Shown here: one piece after another, positions 16,485 through 24,244 of the stretch
Layout: every line of letters starts with the position of its first letter
Position numbering within the stretch: position 1 is the stretch's first letter
Origin: Mycobacterium ostraviense
GTDB lineage: Bacteria; Actinomycetota; Actinomycetes; Mycobacteriales; Mycobacteriaceae
Length of the DNA: 64,000 bases
Reading direction: 5' to 3'
Assembly (NCBI RefSeq): GCF_002705925.1
Contig: NZ_NKRE01000001.1
Coordinates: 3,348,131 to 3,412,130 of the forward strand
Notes under the pieces: generated by a model
What the model saw: the letters and a program-made list of their open reading frames with translations, nothing else
Told to the model about the DNA's origin: nothing
Databases searched by the model: none
Translations under genes and position numbers: made by a program

Positions 16485-17432
16485 ATGGGCACGAATGACA
16501 ACCGTTGGAAGCGTCGATTAACCGTCGCTGCAATCACGGCCGCCGCGCTGCCGTGGCTGGTGGGTGTGATCGGGGACGAACCGAAGGCGCGGGCGGCCGC
16601 GCCCGAATTTCTGCAGGTGCCGTCGGCGAGCATGGGCCACAACATCACCGTGGAGTTCCAATCCGGCGGAGCCCCGGCCGTCTATCTGCTCGATGGTCTG
16701 CGCGCCCGCGACGACCGCAGCGGCTGGGACATCGAGACCAACGCCTTCGACGAGTACGCCGGTTCCGGCATATCGGTGGTGGCGCCGGTGGGCGGGCGGT
16801 CCAGCTTCTACTCCGACTGGTACGGATCGGCCAATGGCCAGACCTACAAGTGGGAAACCTTTTTGACCAGCGAGTTGCCCGGCTACCTGGCGGGCAGGGG
16901 CGTGCGGTCGACCCGCAATGCGGTGGTCGGCGTCTCCATGTCCGGGTCGTCGGCGGTGATCTTGGCGGCCTATCACCCGCAGCAGTTCGCCTACGCCGCC
17001 TCGCTGTCGGCCTACATGACGCCCTCCAGCGGAAACGGCCCGACGCTGATCGGATTGGCGATGAACAACGAAGGCGGGTTCAACCCGCAAGATATGTGGG
17101 GACCGACGGGCGGCCCCGGGTGGCAGCGCAACGACCCCACCGTCCAGGCCGGACGGCTGGCCGCCAACAACACCCGGCTGTGGGTGTACAGCGGCAACGG
17201 CACACCCTCCGAAATCGGCCAGGGCAGCATCCCGGGACAGGTCATCGAACAGGTCGTGCTGCAAAGCAATGTCGCGTTCAAAGATGCCTATACCGCTGCC
17301 GGCGGCCACAACGCCGTGTTCAACCTCGACAACAACGGCGTGCACAGCTGGGGCTACTGGGGAGCCCAGCTGGCGGCGATGAAGCCGGACATGCAGCGGA
17401 CGCTGGGCGCCAGTGGCGGCGGGCAGACGTGA
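16485..17432 (+). CDS. Antigen 85 / mycolyltransferase paralogue
   Basis: A 315-residue protein with signal peptide, then FLQVPSASMGHNITVEFQSG and YLLDGLRARDD as in Fbp proteins. Ser151 in GVSMSGSSA is the nucleophile. NTRLWVYSGNGTP and the Glu in IPGQVIEQVV are conserved, and VHSWGYWGAQL carries the catalytic His. The triad is intact, unlike the inactive MPT51. Family role: transfers mycolic acids to trehalose monomycolate or arabinogalactan. The rest of the family block (YHPQQF, GGHNAVFN) is close to Ag85A/B, but the 110-190 region differs, so it is a diverged paralogue, not fbpA-C. RBS GAAAGGAG precedes ATG 16485. Location beside the glycan locus hints at envelope function. Confidence 0.9.
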   Translation: MGTNDNRWKRRLTVAAITAAALPWLVGVIGDEPKARAAAPEFLQVPSASMGHNITVEFQSGGAPAVYLLDGLRARDDRSGWDIETNAFDEYAGSGISVVAPVGGRSSFYSDWYGSANGQTYKWETFLTSELPGYLAGRGVRSTRNAVVGVSMSGSSAVILAAYHPQQFAYAASLSAYMTPSSGNGPTLIGLAMNNEGGFNPQDMWGPTGGPGWQRNDPTVQAGRLAANNTRLWVYSGNGTPSEIGQGSIPGQVIEQVVLQSNVAFKDAYTAAGGHNAVFNLDNNGVHSWGYWGAQLAAMKPDMQRTLGASGGGQT

Positions 17433-17437
17433 CGCTC

Positions 17438-18055
17438 TCAGCCGCGTAGGCCGAGCCGGCCGGCCAGCATCAGGAATGCGGCCGCGAAATCGTTGTCATC
17501 GGTGGCCTTCTCGAGGTGGTCCCAGTCCAGCTGTTCGCGCACCGCGCGGGCGGCCGGGATCAGGTCGGCGAAGTTGCAGTGATGTTCGGTCATGGCGCGC
17601 AACTTCTGGGTGAAGACCGTCGTGGGCGGCAATACCGGCATCGAAATGGCAAGCACCACACGCTCTTCGGCGCCATCGAGGTCCGCCTGCCCCACCGGCT
17701 CGCCGTTGACCCGGTGCAGCACGTCGACCATCCACTCGCCGTTGCGCGCCTTGAGCAGCCAGTCTTCCGGTGGGCGTTCGACGCAGAACCCGGCGTCGGC
17801 GAGCGTGGCGGCCGCGGCAGCCACGTCGGCCTCGGCGACCACGAGGTCGACGTCGTGGCTGGGTTCGGGGGCTCCGTAGGCCCACAATGCGTAGCTGCCG
17901 GCCAACGCGAAGCGCGGCCCATTCTTCTTGAGGGCTGACGCGGCATGACGCAAGGCTTCTCGTAAGCCCGGGTAGCCCGCGTCGGCCGGGCATTCATTCG
18001 CCACGGCAGTGCCCGGCACCGGGTTGAGCGGCATAGTCATCGTGGGGTACTGCAT
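17438..18055 (-). CDS. Minimal nucleotidyltransferase-fold protein (AbiEii-like)
   Basis: About 200 residues; the true start may be ATG 18040 or 18034. FALAGSYALWAYGAPEPSHD followed by VDLVV gives the GS...DxD motif of the nucleotidyltransferase superfamily. LPPTTVFTQKLRAMTEHHCN matches the helix with conserved Lys seen in AbiEii-like and uncharacterised nucleotidyltransferases. AbiEii toxins come with an AbiEi antitoxin, and no such partner gene is visible on either side. The neighbours are an antigen-85-like gene and a broken acyl-CoA dehydrogenase. A housekeeping or orphan nucleotidyltransferase is as likely as a toxin. It is convergent with the antigen-85-like gene, with only 5 nt between stops. 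Confidence 0.75.
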   Translation of the reverse strand: MQYPTMTMPLNPVPGTAVANECPADAGYPGLREALRHAASALKKNGPRFALAGSYALWAYGAPEPSHDVDLVVAEADVAAAAATLADAGFCVERPPEDWLLKARNGEWMVDVLHRVNGEPVGQADLDGAEERVVLAISMPVLPPTTVFTQKLRAMTEHHCNFADLIPAARAVREQLDWDHLEKATDDNDFAAAFLMLAGRLGLRG

Positions 18056-18198
18056 ACCCTGCCGATGTCGTGGGCAACCTTAAAGCCCGTTTAGTCGCTC
18101 GTCGAAATCGGGTATCAGCAACGTATGTCACCCATAGCGCCGAGTTGCTACGCACGGGCCGCGGTGGTGACTTTCGTTCGCGACGGGTGGGTGCGCGC

Positions 18199-19191
18199 GT
18201 GACGGCCGGGCTGGTGGAGCATTGGCTGGAGTCGGGGCGGCTGGAGTTACCGCTGCCGGCCTCGGGGCGCACCGCCGAACGCTGGCAACGCCTGGTGCAG
18301 CTGGCCGAGGAGGACATCGCGGCGGCCCGCATCGCCGAAGCCCACGTCGACGCCGGCGCCATCCTCAACGAGTTGGGCGGCAAGCCGCCGCAAGCAGGCC
18401 AGCTGTGGGGCGTGTGGGTAGCCGAGTCCGCCGACGCGATGCTGCGGGCCAGCCGCATCGCCGGCGACGAGTATGTCCTCAACGGCATCTAGGTGTGGTG
18501 TTCGGGCGCCAGTTTTTGCACGCACGCGCTGGTTACCGCCGTGTTGGACGACGGCAAACGGGGCCTGTTCGCGGTGACCGTCACCGACCCCGTCGTCAAA
18601 CCCTTGCCGAGCACCTGGTGGAACCCCGGGATGGCCGGCAGCGACACCAGATCCGTGCAGTTCAGCGACGTCCACGCGATTGCGGTGGGGGAACCCGACG
18701 CCTACCCGAACCGGCCGGGCTTCTGGCACTCCGCGATTGGGGTGGCGGCATGCTGGCTGGGCGGTGCCCGCCGGGTCGCCGACCCGCTGTACTGCTGCGC
18801 CGGAAGCGAGTCGGCCGACGCCTACGCCCTGGCGCATCTCGGCGCGGTGGACGCCGCGCTGGCCGCCGGCGAAGCGATACTGGCCAGCGCCGCGGAGCGG
18901 ATCGACGGCGATCCGTTCGATCGGTGCGGCGCCGCTCAATTGCTGGCCCGTCGTGCTCGGGCAATCGTGGAACACGCGGTTGACGAGGCCATCACCCGGA
19001 CCGGCCGCGCCCTGGGGCCGGGACCGCTGTGCCAGGACGGCCGCCATGCGCAGCGGGTCGCCGACCTGACCATCTACATCCGACAAAGCCACGCCGAGCG
19101 GGACCTGGCCGAACTCGGGCGCCTGGCCGGGCAACACCATTGCGGGCCGCGGCCCCGGGCAAAGCCGCCCGAGCCGCGGCCATGCCGTTAG
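18199..19191 (+). pseudogene. Acyl-CoA dehydrogenase family gene interrupted by one in-frame TAG
   Basis: Reading from GTG 18199 the frame gives an acyl-CoA-dehydrogenase-like protein: GLVEHWLESGRLELPLP, EDIAAARIAEAHVDA, GQLWGVWVAES, then GDEYVLNGI followed by TAG at 18490-18492 and, in the same frame, VWCSGASFCTHALV. In the family the motif reads LxGxKxWCSGA, so the stop replaces a conserved Lys (AAG to TAG, one base). Downstream 232 codons remain intact and family-like to 19191, including ADPLYCCAGSESADAYAL. No other lesion is visible, so the inactivation looks recent, or the stop is read through, or it is a base-call error. The N-terminal extension from GTG 18070 looks non-coding. Confidence 0.82.
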
Positions 19192-19204
19192 CCGACCGGT
19201 AGTC

Positions 19205-19987
19205 ATGCGGGTGGCGACCTTCAACATCCTGCACGGCCGCACGGTCGGCGACGGGGTGCAGGTGCAGCGGTTGTGCGACTGCGTGCGTTGGCTCGACCCC
19301 GACGTGCTGGCGTTGCAGGAAGTGGACTGCGACCAGCCGCGATCGGGCCGGGCCGATCTCACCGCGGCGGCCGCCGAAGCCATGGGCGCGGTGACGCATC
19401 GGTTTGTGGCCGCGATCTCGGGCACGCCGGGCGCGACGTGGATGGCCGCCACCGGCGATGAACAACCCGGGACCGCGGCCTACGGCATCGCCCTGCTGTC
19501 GCGCTTCCCGGCGGCCAGCTGGCAGGTGGTGCGATTGCCGCGCATCCCGGCGCGCTTCCCGATGTATCTGCCGGGGCCCAACAGAGTGATGATCGTCGAC
19601 GAGGAGCCGCGGGCGGCCGTCATCGCGCGCCTGCACACCCCGTTGGGTCCGGTCACGGTGGCCAACACCCACTTGTCGTTCGTGCCCGGCTGGAACCGCT
19701 GGCAGCTGCGCCGCCTGGTTCACGACGTGCGCGGCTTCCCGGGGCCGCGGCTGCTGACCGGCGACCTCAACCTGACCCCGGCCGCGGTGCGCCGATGGTC
19801 GCGGATGCGGCCGTTGGCAACGGCCGCGACATTTCCGGCGTCCGCTCCCGACCGGCAACTCGACCACATCCTGACCGACGATGCCGGTCTTCGCGCCGGC
19901 GCGGTGGCGGCCGAGCTGATGCCGATCTCGGATCATCGGGCGCTGCTGGTGGACCTGGATCGGGCCTCGCAAACGGTGCTGATCTAG
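19205..19987 (+). CDS. Endonuclease/exonuclease/phosphatase (EEP) family hydrolase
   Basis: A 260-residue EEP-fold protein. RVATFNILHGR carries the first metal-site Asn, DVLALQEVD the Glu, VTVANTHLSFV the His, RLLTGDLNLTP the Asp and Asn, and QLDHILTDD plus MPISDHRALLVD the final Asp-His pair. All metal and catalytic positions of the Mg2+-dependent phosphoesterase fold are present. The substrate could be nucleic acid, a phosphoinositide or sphingolipid headgroup; the sequence does not decide. No signal peptide is visible. ATG 19205 starts 13 nt after the stop of the broken acyl-CoA dehydrogenase gene, so both were probably one transcription unit. Confidence 0.88.
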   Translation: MRVATFNILHGRTVGDGVQVQRLCDCVRWLDPDVLALQEVDCDQPRSGRADLTAAAAEAMGAVTHRFVAAISGTPGATWMAATGDEQPGTAAYGIALLSRFPAASWQVVRLPRIPARFPMYLPGPNRVMIVDEEPRAAVIARLHTPLGPVTVANTHLSFVPGWNRWQLRRLVHDVRGFPGPRLLTGDLNLTPAAVRRWSRMRPLATAATFPASAPDRQLDHILTDDAGLRAGAVAAELMPISDHRALLVDLDRASQTVLI

Positions 19988-20553
19988 TCGCCGCGGTCAG
20001 CGGGGTCCTGGGCCCGGCAATCCATCCGTCACATGGGCCGCAGGCCTAAGTGGTGCTCAATGTGCCCACCTAGTAGCGACAACCAGGTCCGACGCCGCAC
20101 CGACGTCGTCGCAGGGTTGCGCACCGGTGTGGCGAGATGGAAATCGCGTGCTGGTGCGGTTGGATCGGCGACTGACGGCGTCGAGTATGCGCTGGCGACG
20201 CCGACTGTGCCGTCAGGGCGGGCCGATCGGTGGATGTTCCCGCCTTCCATACACTCTCAAAGCCGTCATTGCACACTCGACACGGCGGCATGTCAGCTCA
20301 CTCGGTGAGCACCTGAGACATTCCCCAATGCCGGTCATCACAAGGGGTTTGAGCGAAGGCGCGGTATCGGCGTGCCGAAAACAGAGCCAAGGTTTGCGCA
20401 GGCAGCCAAGGCTGCGCAACAGGCCATCGTTGACCAGCAGCATTCGTGGTCACCATGAAATACCGAGTGAGCCGGGCAGGACGAGACACCACAACCGGTG
20501 ATGACTGATGTGGCTGATGAGAAAGTCGACGCCGCGTCTCCAGCGCCGACGGT
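19988..20553. other. 566-bp gap with no convincing gene; contains CGAGTGTG-type repeats
   Basis: Several short open frames occur on both strands but none has a plausible ribosome site, family motif or consistent codon bias. The middle part (about 20180-20285) holds degenerate copies of a CGAGTGTGCA-TGANGGC element, best seen on the minus strand. The rightmost part is the 3' flank of the small minus-strand gene at 20554. A decayed gene cannot be excluded. Confidence 0.6.
20180..20285 (-). repeat. Dispersed intergenic repeat, CGAGTGTG-type, degenerate copies
   Basis: On the minus strand the segment contains CGAGTGTGCAATGACGGC and then GAGAGTGTATGG. On the plus strand GCGTCGAGTATGCG and GCCGACTGTGCCGTCAGGGC follow the same pattern. 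A related group lies at 32215-32400, including CGAGCGTGCACTGAGGGCG on its minus strand. Shared spacing and wording suggest one repeat family that sits between genes. Confidence 0.55.
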
Positions 20554-20724
20554 TCAGTGCTCTCGACTGCGCGCATCCGCGCCGGTTTCCCCGCTGCCGA
20601 AGTCGTCGTCGGCGGAACCGCGTCCGACGTAGCTTCCTTCGTCGTCGCGACCGGCTCGCGACTTGGCGACATGCGGGTCGAACTCCACATCGGACTCGGC
20701 CTTCTCGGACTGACGTCGTGTCAT
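20554..20724 (-). CDS. Small acidic protein, 56 residues
   Basis: ATG 20724 follows GAGAGGTAG and opens a 56-codon frame ending in TGA at 20556-20554. The protein begins MTRRQSEKAESDVEFDPHVA and ends with SADDDFGSGETGADARSREH. It is highly charged, with no membrane segment and no cysteine, and probably disordered. The GYVGR-like stretch (SYVGRGSADDDF) and GETGAxARS ending look like a small conserved mycobacterial family, but I do not know a function. It lies 66 nt downstream of the isochorismatase-family gene on the same strand, so it may be its operon partner. Confidence 0.7.
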   Translation of the reverse strand: MTRRQSEKAESDVEFDPHVAKSRAGRDDEGSYVGRGSADDDFGSGETGADARSREH

Positions 20725-20790
20725 CTGGCTACCTCTCGGGAATCGCTAGAGCGCCCACATTCCCCGGTTGGGCCGATCGCAAACGCACGT

Positions 20791-21363
20791 TCAACGCAGG
20801 CAGCGCGCCGCGGGTCGCAAGGTCGCGCTCATATTGCGTTCCATCATCTTCAGCGCGGCGGCTCCGAGCTCCTCGTCGATGTGCGCGACGGCATCGGGCG
20901 GGACGACGACGTCGTAGTGACGCAGATAGCCGTCGAGCGCGCTATAGAGGATGCACTGCTCGGTGACTTGACCGGCAAGCACGATGCGCCGGGTCTTCAG
21001 CCGGTCCAGCAGGTACTCCAGCGCGGTGGCATAGAACACGCTGTGGCGCACCTTGGTGATGATCCGGCAGCCGGCCTTCGGCACCAGCGGCTTGACCAGG
21101 TCAGGACGCTCGCCGTCCAGCGCGGCCGAAATGATGGCACGATGGTCGGCGGTGAAGTCGCCGTGGTTGTCGTTGGCATAGATCAGATCGACGCCGCGGT
21201 TGCGTTCAGCGTCGCCGACCAGCCCGACCAGCGGATCGATGATGGCCGCGACGTTGGCCGCCAGCTGTTCGGCGTCGGGATGGCGGTAGTCGTTGAACAT
21301 GTCGATGACCAGCAACGCGGTATCACTCACCGACCAGTGATACCCCGGCACGTGGCCGGCCAC
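20791..21363 (-). CDS. Isochorismatase-family cysteine hydrolase
   Basis: About 190 residues (or 179 if GTG 21330 is the start). LLVIDMFNDYRHPDAEQL carries the catalytic Asp, ITKVRHSVFYATALEYLL the Lys region, and VLAGQVTEQCILYSALDGYL the nucleophilic Cys with the preceding cis-peptide motif. This is the complete Asp-Lys-Cys triad of the isochorismatase/nicotinamidase/N-carbamoylsarcosine amidohydrolase group. The substrate is not predictable: the zinc-binding DxHxxxH of nicotinamidases is not obvious. It is followed on the same strand by the 56-residue small protein. Confidence 0.88.
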   Translation of the reverse strand: MAGHVPGYHWSVSDTALLVIDMFNDYRHPDAEQLAANVAAIIDPLVGLVGDAERNRGVDLIYANDNHGDFTADHRAIISAALDGERPDLVKPLVPKAGCRIITKVRHSVFYATALEYLLDRLKTRRIVLAGQVTEQCILYSALDGYLRHYDVVVPPDAVAHIDEELGAAALKMMERNMSATLRPAARCLR

Positions 21364-21493
21364 TCGGGTTGGGCTGGGTAGCCATTGGCAGTGACCTCAC
21401 AGGTATCCGGCAGAGCGGTTACTGATTGGACGATGTGAAAATAATTGCCATAGGCTATGGTATGGACCACACCGATAGGGCTGGGGAGTGAGC

Positions 21494-21793
21494 ATGCTTG
21501 ACACCGGATGTAGCGCCGTTTGTTCTCACCGCACGACGCGGCCAGCGGCCGGCGAGCGCGGCGCCAACGTCTCCGGTTTGGTGGCCGCGGGTGTCTGGGC
21601 AGTCGGCCTTGTCGCCGGCCTGGTGCTGCTGGCAACCGGGCATGAGGTGGTGGCCGCGATGATCCTGGTGGCGGCCGTCATGTCGCCCTGGTTCGGGCTG
21701 GCGGTTTCACGCAGCCGAATTCCTGCGTCCGGATCCGGGGCGCCCGAAACCATGCCCAACGGCTGGCACGGGATGGAAATCCCGGCCCGCTGA
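21494..21793 (+). CDS. Small membrane protein with two predicted helices
   Basis: A 99-residue protein from ATG 21494, chosen because GGGGAG lies 6 nt upstream; a GTG at 21488 sits inside that ribosome site. Two hydrophobic stretches follow each other closely: ASGLVAAGVWAVGLVAG-like sequence (about residues 27-48) and AAMILVAAVMSPWFGLAV (about 52-71). The C-terminus is hydrophilic. No family is recognised. It stands alone, divergent from the isochorismatase-family gene. Confidence 0.6.
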   Translation: MLDTGCSAVCSHRTTRPAAGERGANVSGLVAAGVWAVGLVAGLVLLATGHEVVAAMILVAAVMSPWFGLAVSRSRIPASGSGAPETMPNGWHGMEIPAR

Positions 21794-21955
21794 GTCGGCC
21801 TCCTTTGGAGAGTTGACTATCGATCGACGCGCCTTGGAAACGTCGGCAATTTCTTTCTGTTGACAGGTGTGGCCGATATCCGAACGGGGTATTGACTCTG
21901 CCACGGGGTGACCACAACAGGTGTAACCCGGTCACCGCGCAGGAAGGAACGCACC

Positions 21956-22258
21956 ATGCCGACCGCTAGCGATTACGATGCACGCCGCGTGCCCGACGCC
22001 GAGACCGCGGACGGTTCGGTTTTGCGCGAACTGACACCAGCCTTGCCTAAATTGTCCACGGCCGTCGCCGATGACGATCCGAACGAGGCGCCATTGTTCG
22101 AACTGCCGGGTGCGGATCTTTCCGGTGAAGAACTGTCGGTAGCGGTGATTCCCCAGCGCGCCGACGAATTCACTTGCTCGCGTTGTTTCCTGGTGCAGCA
22201 CCGCAGCCGGTTGCGCAGTTCGGCCGGCGAACTTCCGGTGTGCGCCGACTGTGTGTGA
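21956..22258 (+). CDS. DUF4193 family protein
   Basis: A 100-residue acidic protein ending in a metal-binding-type tail. FELPGADLSGEELSVAVIPQ and EFTCSRCFLVQHRSRL...VCADC are the conserved blocks of DUF4193, as in M. tuberculosis Rv2699c. The two CxxC pairs look like a zinc ribbon. The N-terminal half is less conserved and carries a Pro/Leu stretch in place of the usual Lys/Arg run, so this is a paralogue of the widely conserved copy. ATG 21956 follows AGGAAGGA. Function of the family is unknown to me; RNA polymerase-associated or nucleic-acid binding would fit a small zinc ribbon but is speculation. Confidence 0.88.
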   Translation: MPTASDYDARRVPDAETADGSVLRELTPALPKLSTAVADDDPNEAPLFELPGADLSGEELSVAVIPQRADEFTCSRCFLVQHRSRLRSSAGELPVCADCV

Positions 22259-22307
22259 CCGGCGCGGCTGGCCGGTCTTGACCTAGCCGGCGGCGCGGTG
22301 TTGTGTC

Positions 22308-23729
22308 GTGGGCGTGGCTGCTGATTCGGAGCCAGATTCGACCGGCTCACCGGATGTGATACGCCGGCCACCAGGCCTACCGGCTCCACGCCCGTTTCGT
22401 ACGGCTTTCGCGACGGCGTATGCGGTTGCCTACCTGGTGGGTGGGGAACGCCGGATGCTGCGGCTGATCCGCCGCTACGGCCCGATTATGACGATGCCGA
22501 TTCTCACTTTGGGCGACGTAGCGATCGTGTCCGACCCGGCGCTGGTGAAAGAGGTGTTCACCGCTCCAACCGACGTCCTGCTCGGCGGCGAGGGCGTGGG
22601 CCCCGCGGCGGCGATCTACGGGTCCGGGTCGATGTTCGTGCAGGAGGAGCCGGAGCATCTGCGGCGCCGCAAACTGCTGACACCGCCGTTACACGGGGCC
22701 GCCCTCAGCGGTTACGTGCCGATCATCGAAGACTCCACCCGCGCGGCGATGCGCAGTTGGCCCGTCGACCGTCCGTTCGCGCTGCTGCCGGCGGCGCGGG
22801 CGCTGATGCTGGACGTGATCGTCAAGGTGGTTTTCGGTGTGCAGGATCCCGACGAGGTGCGGCGATTGGGCCGGCCGTTCGAACGTCTGCTGAACCTCGG
22901 TGTCTCGGAGCAATTGACGGTTCGCTACGCACTTCGGCGCTTGGGCACATTGCGCGTGTGGCCGTCGCGGGCCCGGGCCTTTCGGGAGATCGACGACGTC
23001 GTCATGTCGCTGATCGCCCGACGGCGCAACGACCCGGGCTTGACCGAGCAACGCGACATCCTGGCATTGCTCATGTGCGCGCGCGGCGACGATGGTGAAC
23101 GGTTGTCCGACAACGAGATTCGCGATGATCTGATCACCTTGATGCTGGCCGGCCACGAAACCACCGCGACCACGCTGGCCTGGGTATTCGATCTCTTGCT
23201 GCACCATCCCGAGGCGCTGCGGCGCGTGCGGGCCGAAGCCGTCGGCGGTGCGGAAGCGTTCACCACGGCGGTGATCAACGAGACGTTGCGGGTACGGCCG
23301 CCCGCGCCCGTCACGGCACGCGTTGCCGCGCAACCATTTCGCATCGGCGACTACCTTGTGGACGCCGGGACCCGCATCGTCGTCCACATCATCGCCATCA
23401 ACCGCAATCCCGATGTCTATGACCATCCCAACGAGTTCCGGCCCGACCGATTCCTCGGGGTGCACCCACAAACCTACGCCTGGGTGCCGTTCGGTGGGGG
23501 CGTGAAACGTTGTCTGGGCGCGGCTTTTTCGATGCGAGAACTGGTCACCGTGTTGCACGTACTGTTGCGTGAGGGCGACTTCAGTGCCGTCGATGACCTG
23601 CCCGAGCGCATCGTGCGCCGCTCCATCATGCTGGCGCCCCGCCATGGCACCAGGGTGCGGTTCCGGCCACGGCTCCAAGAATCCGTTGAGAATCTTCCAA
23701 GCACCAGCTCGGAAACTCGTCGCCAGTGA
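22308..23729 (+). CDS. Cytochrome P450, CYP137-like by position
   Basis: A 473-residue P450. LMLAGHETTATTLAWVF is the I-helix oxygen-activation motif, NETLRVRPP the ExxR pair, FRPDRFLG the meander, and FGGGVKRCLGAAF the heme loop with the Cys ligand. All core motifs are intact. Start is GTG 22308 (GTG 22314 is possible). In M. tuberculosis the P450 next to the tRNA-Pro/Rv3684 block is CYP137 (Rv3685c), which supports orthology, though here a PPE gene and others are inserted between. Substrate unknown. Redox partners are not encoded nearby. Confidence 0.9.
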   Translation: MGVAADSEPDSTGSPDVIRRPPGLPAPRPFRTAFATAYAVAYLVGGERRMLRLIRRYGPIMTMPILTLGDVAIVSDPALVKEVFTAPTDVLLGGEGVGPAAAIYGSGSMFVQEEPEHLRRRKLLTPPLHGAALSGYVPIIEDSTRAAMRSWPVDRPFALLPAARALMLDVIVKVVFGVQDPDEVRRLGRPFERLLNLGVSEQLTVRYALRRLGTLRVWPSRARAFREIDDVVMSLIARRRNDPGLTEQRDILALLMCARGDDGERLSDNEIRDDLITLMLAGHETTATTLAWVFDLLLHHPEALRRVRAEAVGGAEAFTTAVINETLRVRPPAPVTARVAAQPFRIGDYLVDAGTRIVVHIIAINRNPDVYDHPNEFRPDRFLGVHPQTYAWVPFGGGVKRCLGAAFSMRELVTVLHVLLREGDFSAVDDLPERIVRRSIMLAPRHGTRVRFRPRLQESVENLPSTSSETRRQ

Positions 23730-23757
23730 CACGCAGCGATGAAGGGATGGAGCCGAG

Positions 23758-24003
23758 ATGACGACCACCCGCCCACTGTCGGTTGCCGGCGCCGCGCCAG
23801 AGCGTGCCACCAACGGCTATGCGTCGGCGGCGTTCGCGTTCAGCGTCGTAGGGGCGCTGGTGTTGAGCGTCGTTTGCGCCGTCACCGCATTGGTTCAGAT
23901 CAAGAATCCCGACGAAGGCCGGGGACTGGCGATCGCCGGTCTGGCGATCTCCGCGGGCTGGGTCGCGCTATTGTTCGCGCTGGCCCACGCGCACGTCGTC
24001 TAG
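23758..24003 (+). CDS. DUF4190-like small membrane protein
   Basis: An 81-residue protein with two hydrophobic helices (AFAFSVVGALVLSVVCAVTA and GLAISAGWVALLFALAHA) separated by QIKNPDEGRGLAIAGL, the typical loop of DUF4190 proteins. ATG 23758 lies 28 nt after the P450 stop and follows ATGGAGCC, so it is probably cotranscribed with the P450. No catalytic motif is present. Function unknown; a membrane-associated accessory role is only a guess. Confidence 0.75.
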   Translation: MTTTRPLSVAGAAPERATNGYASAAFAFSVVGALVLSVVCAVTALVQIKNPDEGRGLAIAGLAISAGWVALLFALAHAHVV

Positions 24004-24244
24004 ACCGCAATCTCCAGTGGTGGCGCCGGCAACCTCAGCAAAGCTCCGATATTTCTGTCGCGGTCGACGTAAAATTCCTGGCTATCCGTTGTCTGGTGAG
24101 CGCCGGATGACCAGCGGGAGTTGGGAGGCGCTACACGATGATTATTCGTGCGCCGCAATGCAATCGCTACCGATATGTCTGCCCCGTGGCTCATCGTGTT
24201 GACGGGCGCGGGCGAGCAGCCTGCGCGGACCGAGGAGGAACGCG

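Noticed and set aside
20033..20690. Several open frames in the 566-bp gap and over the small gene
   Set aside because: No ribosome sites or motifs; the minus-strand frame at 20298-20690 is out of frame with the better supported 56-residue gene.
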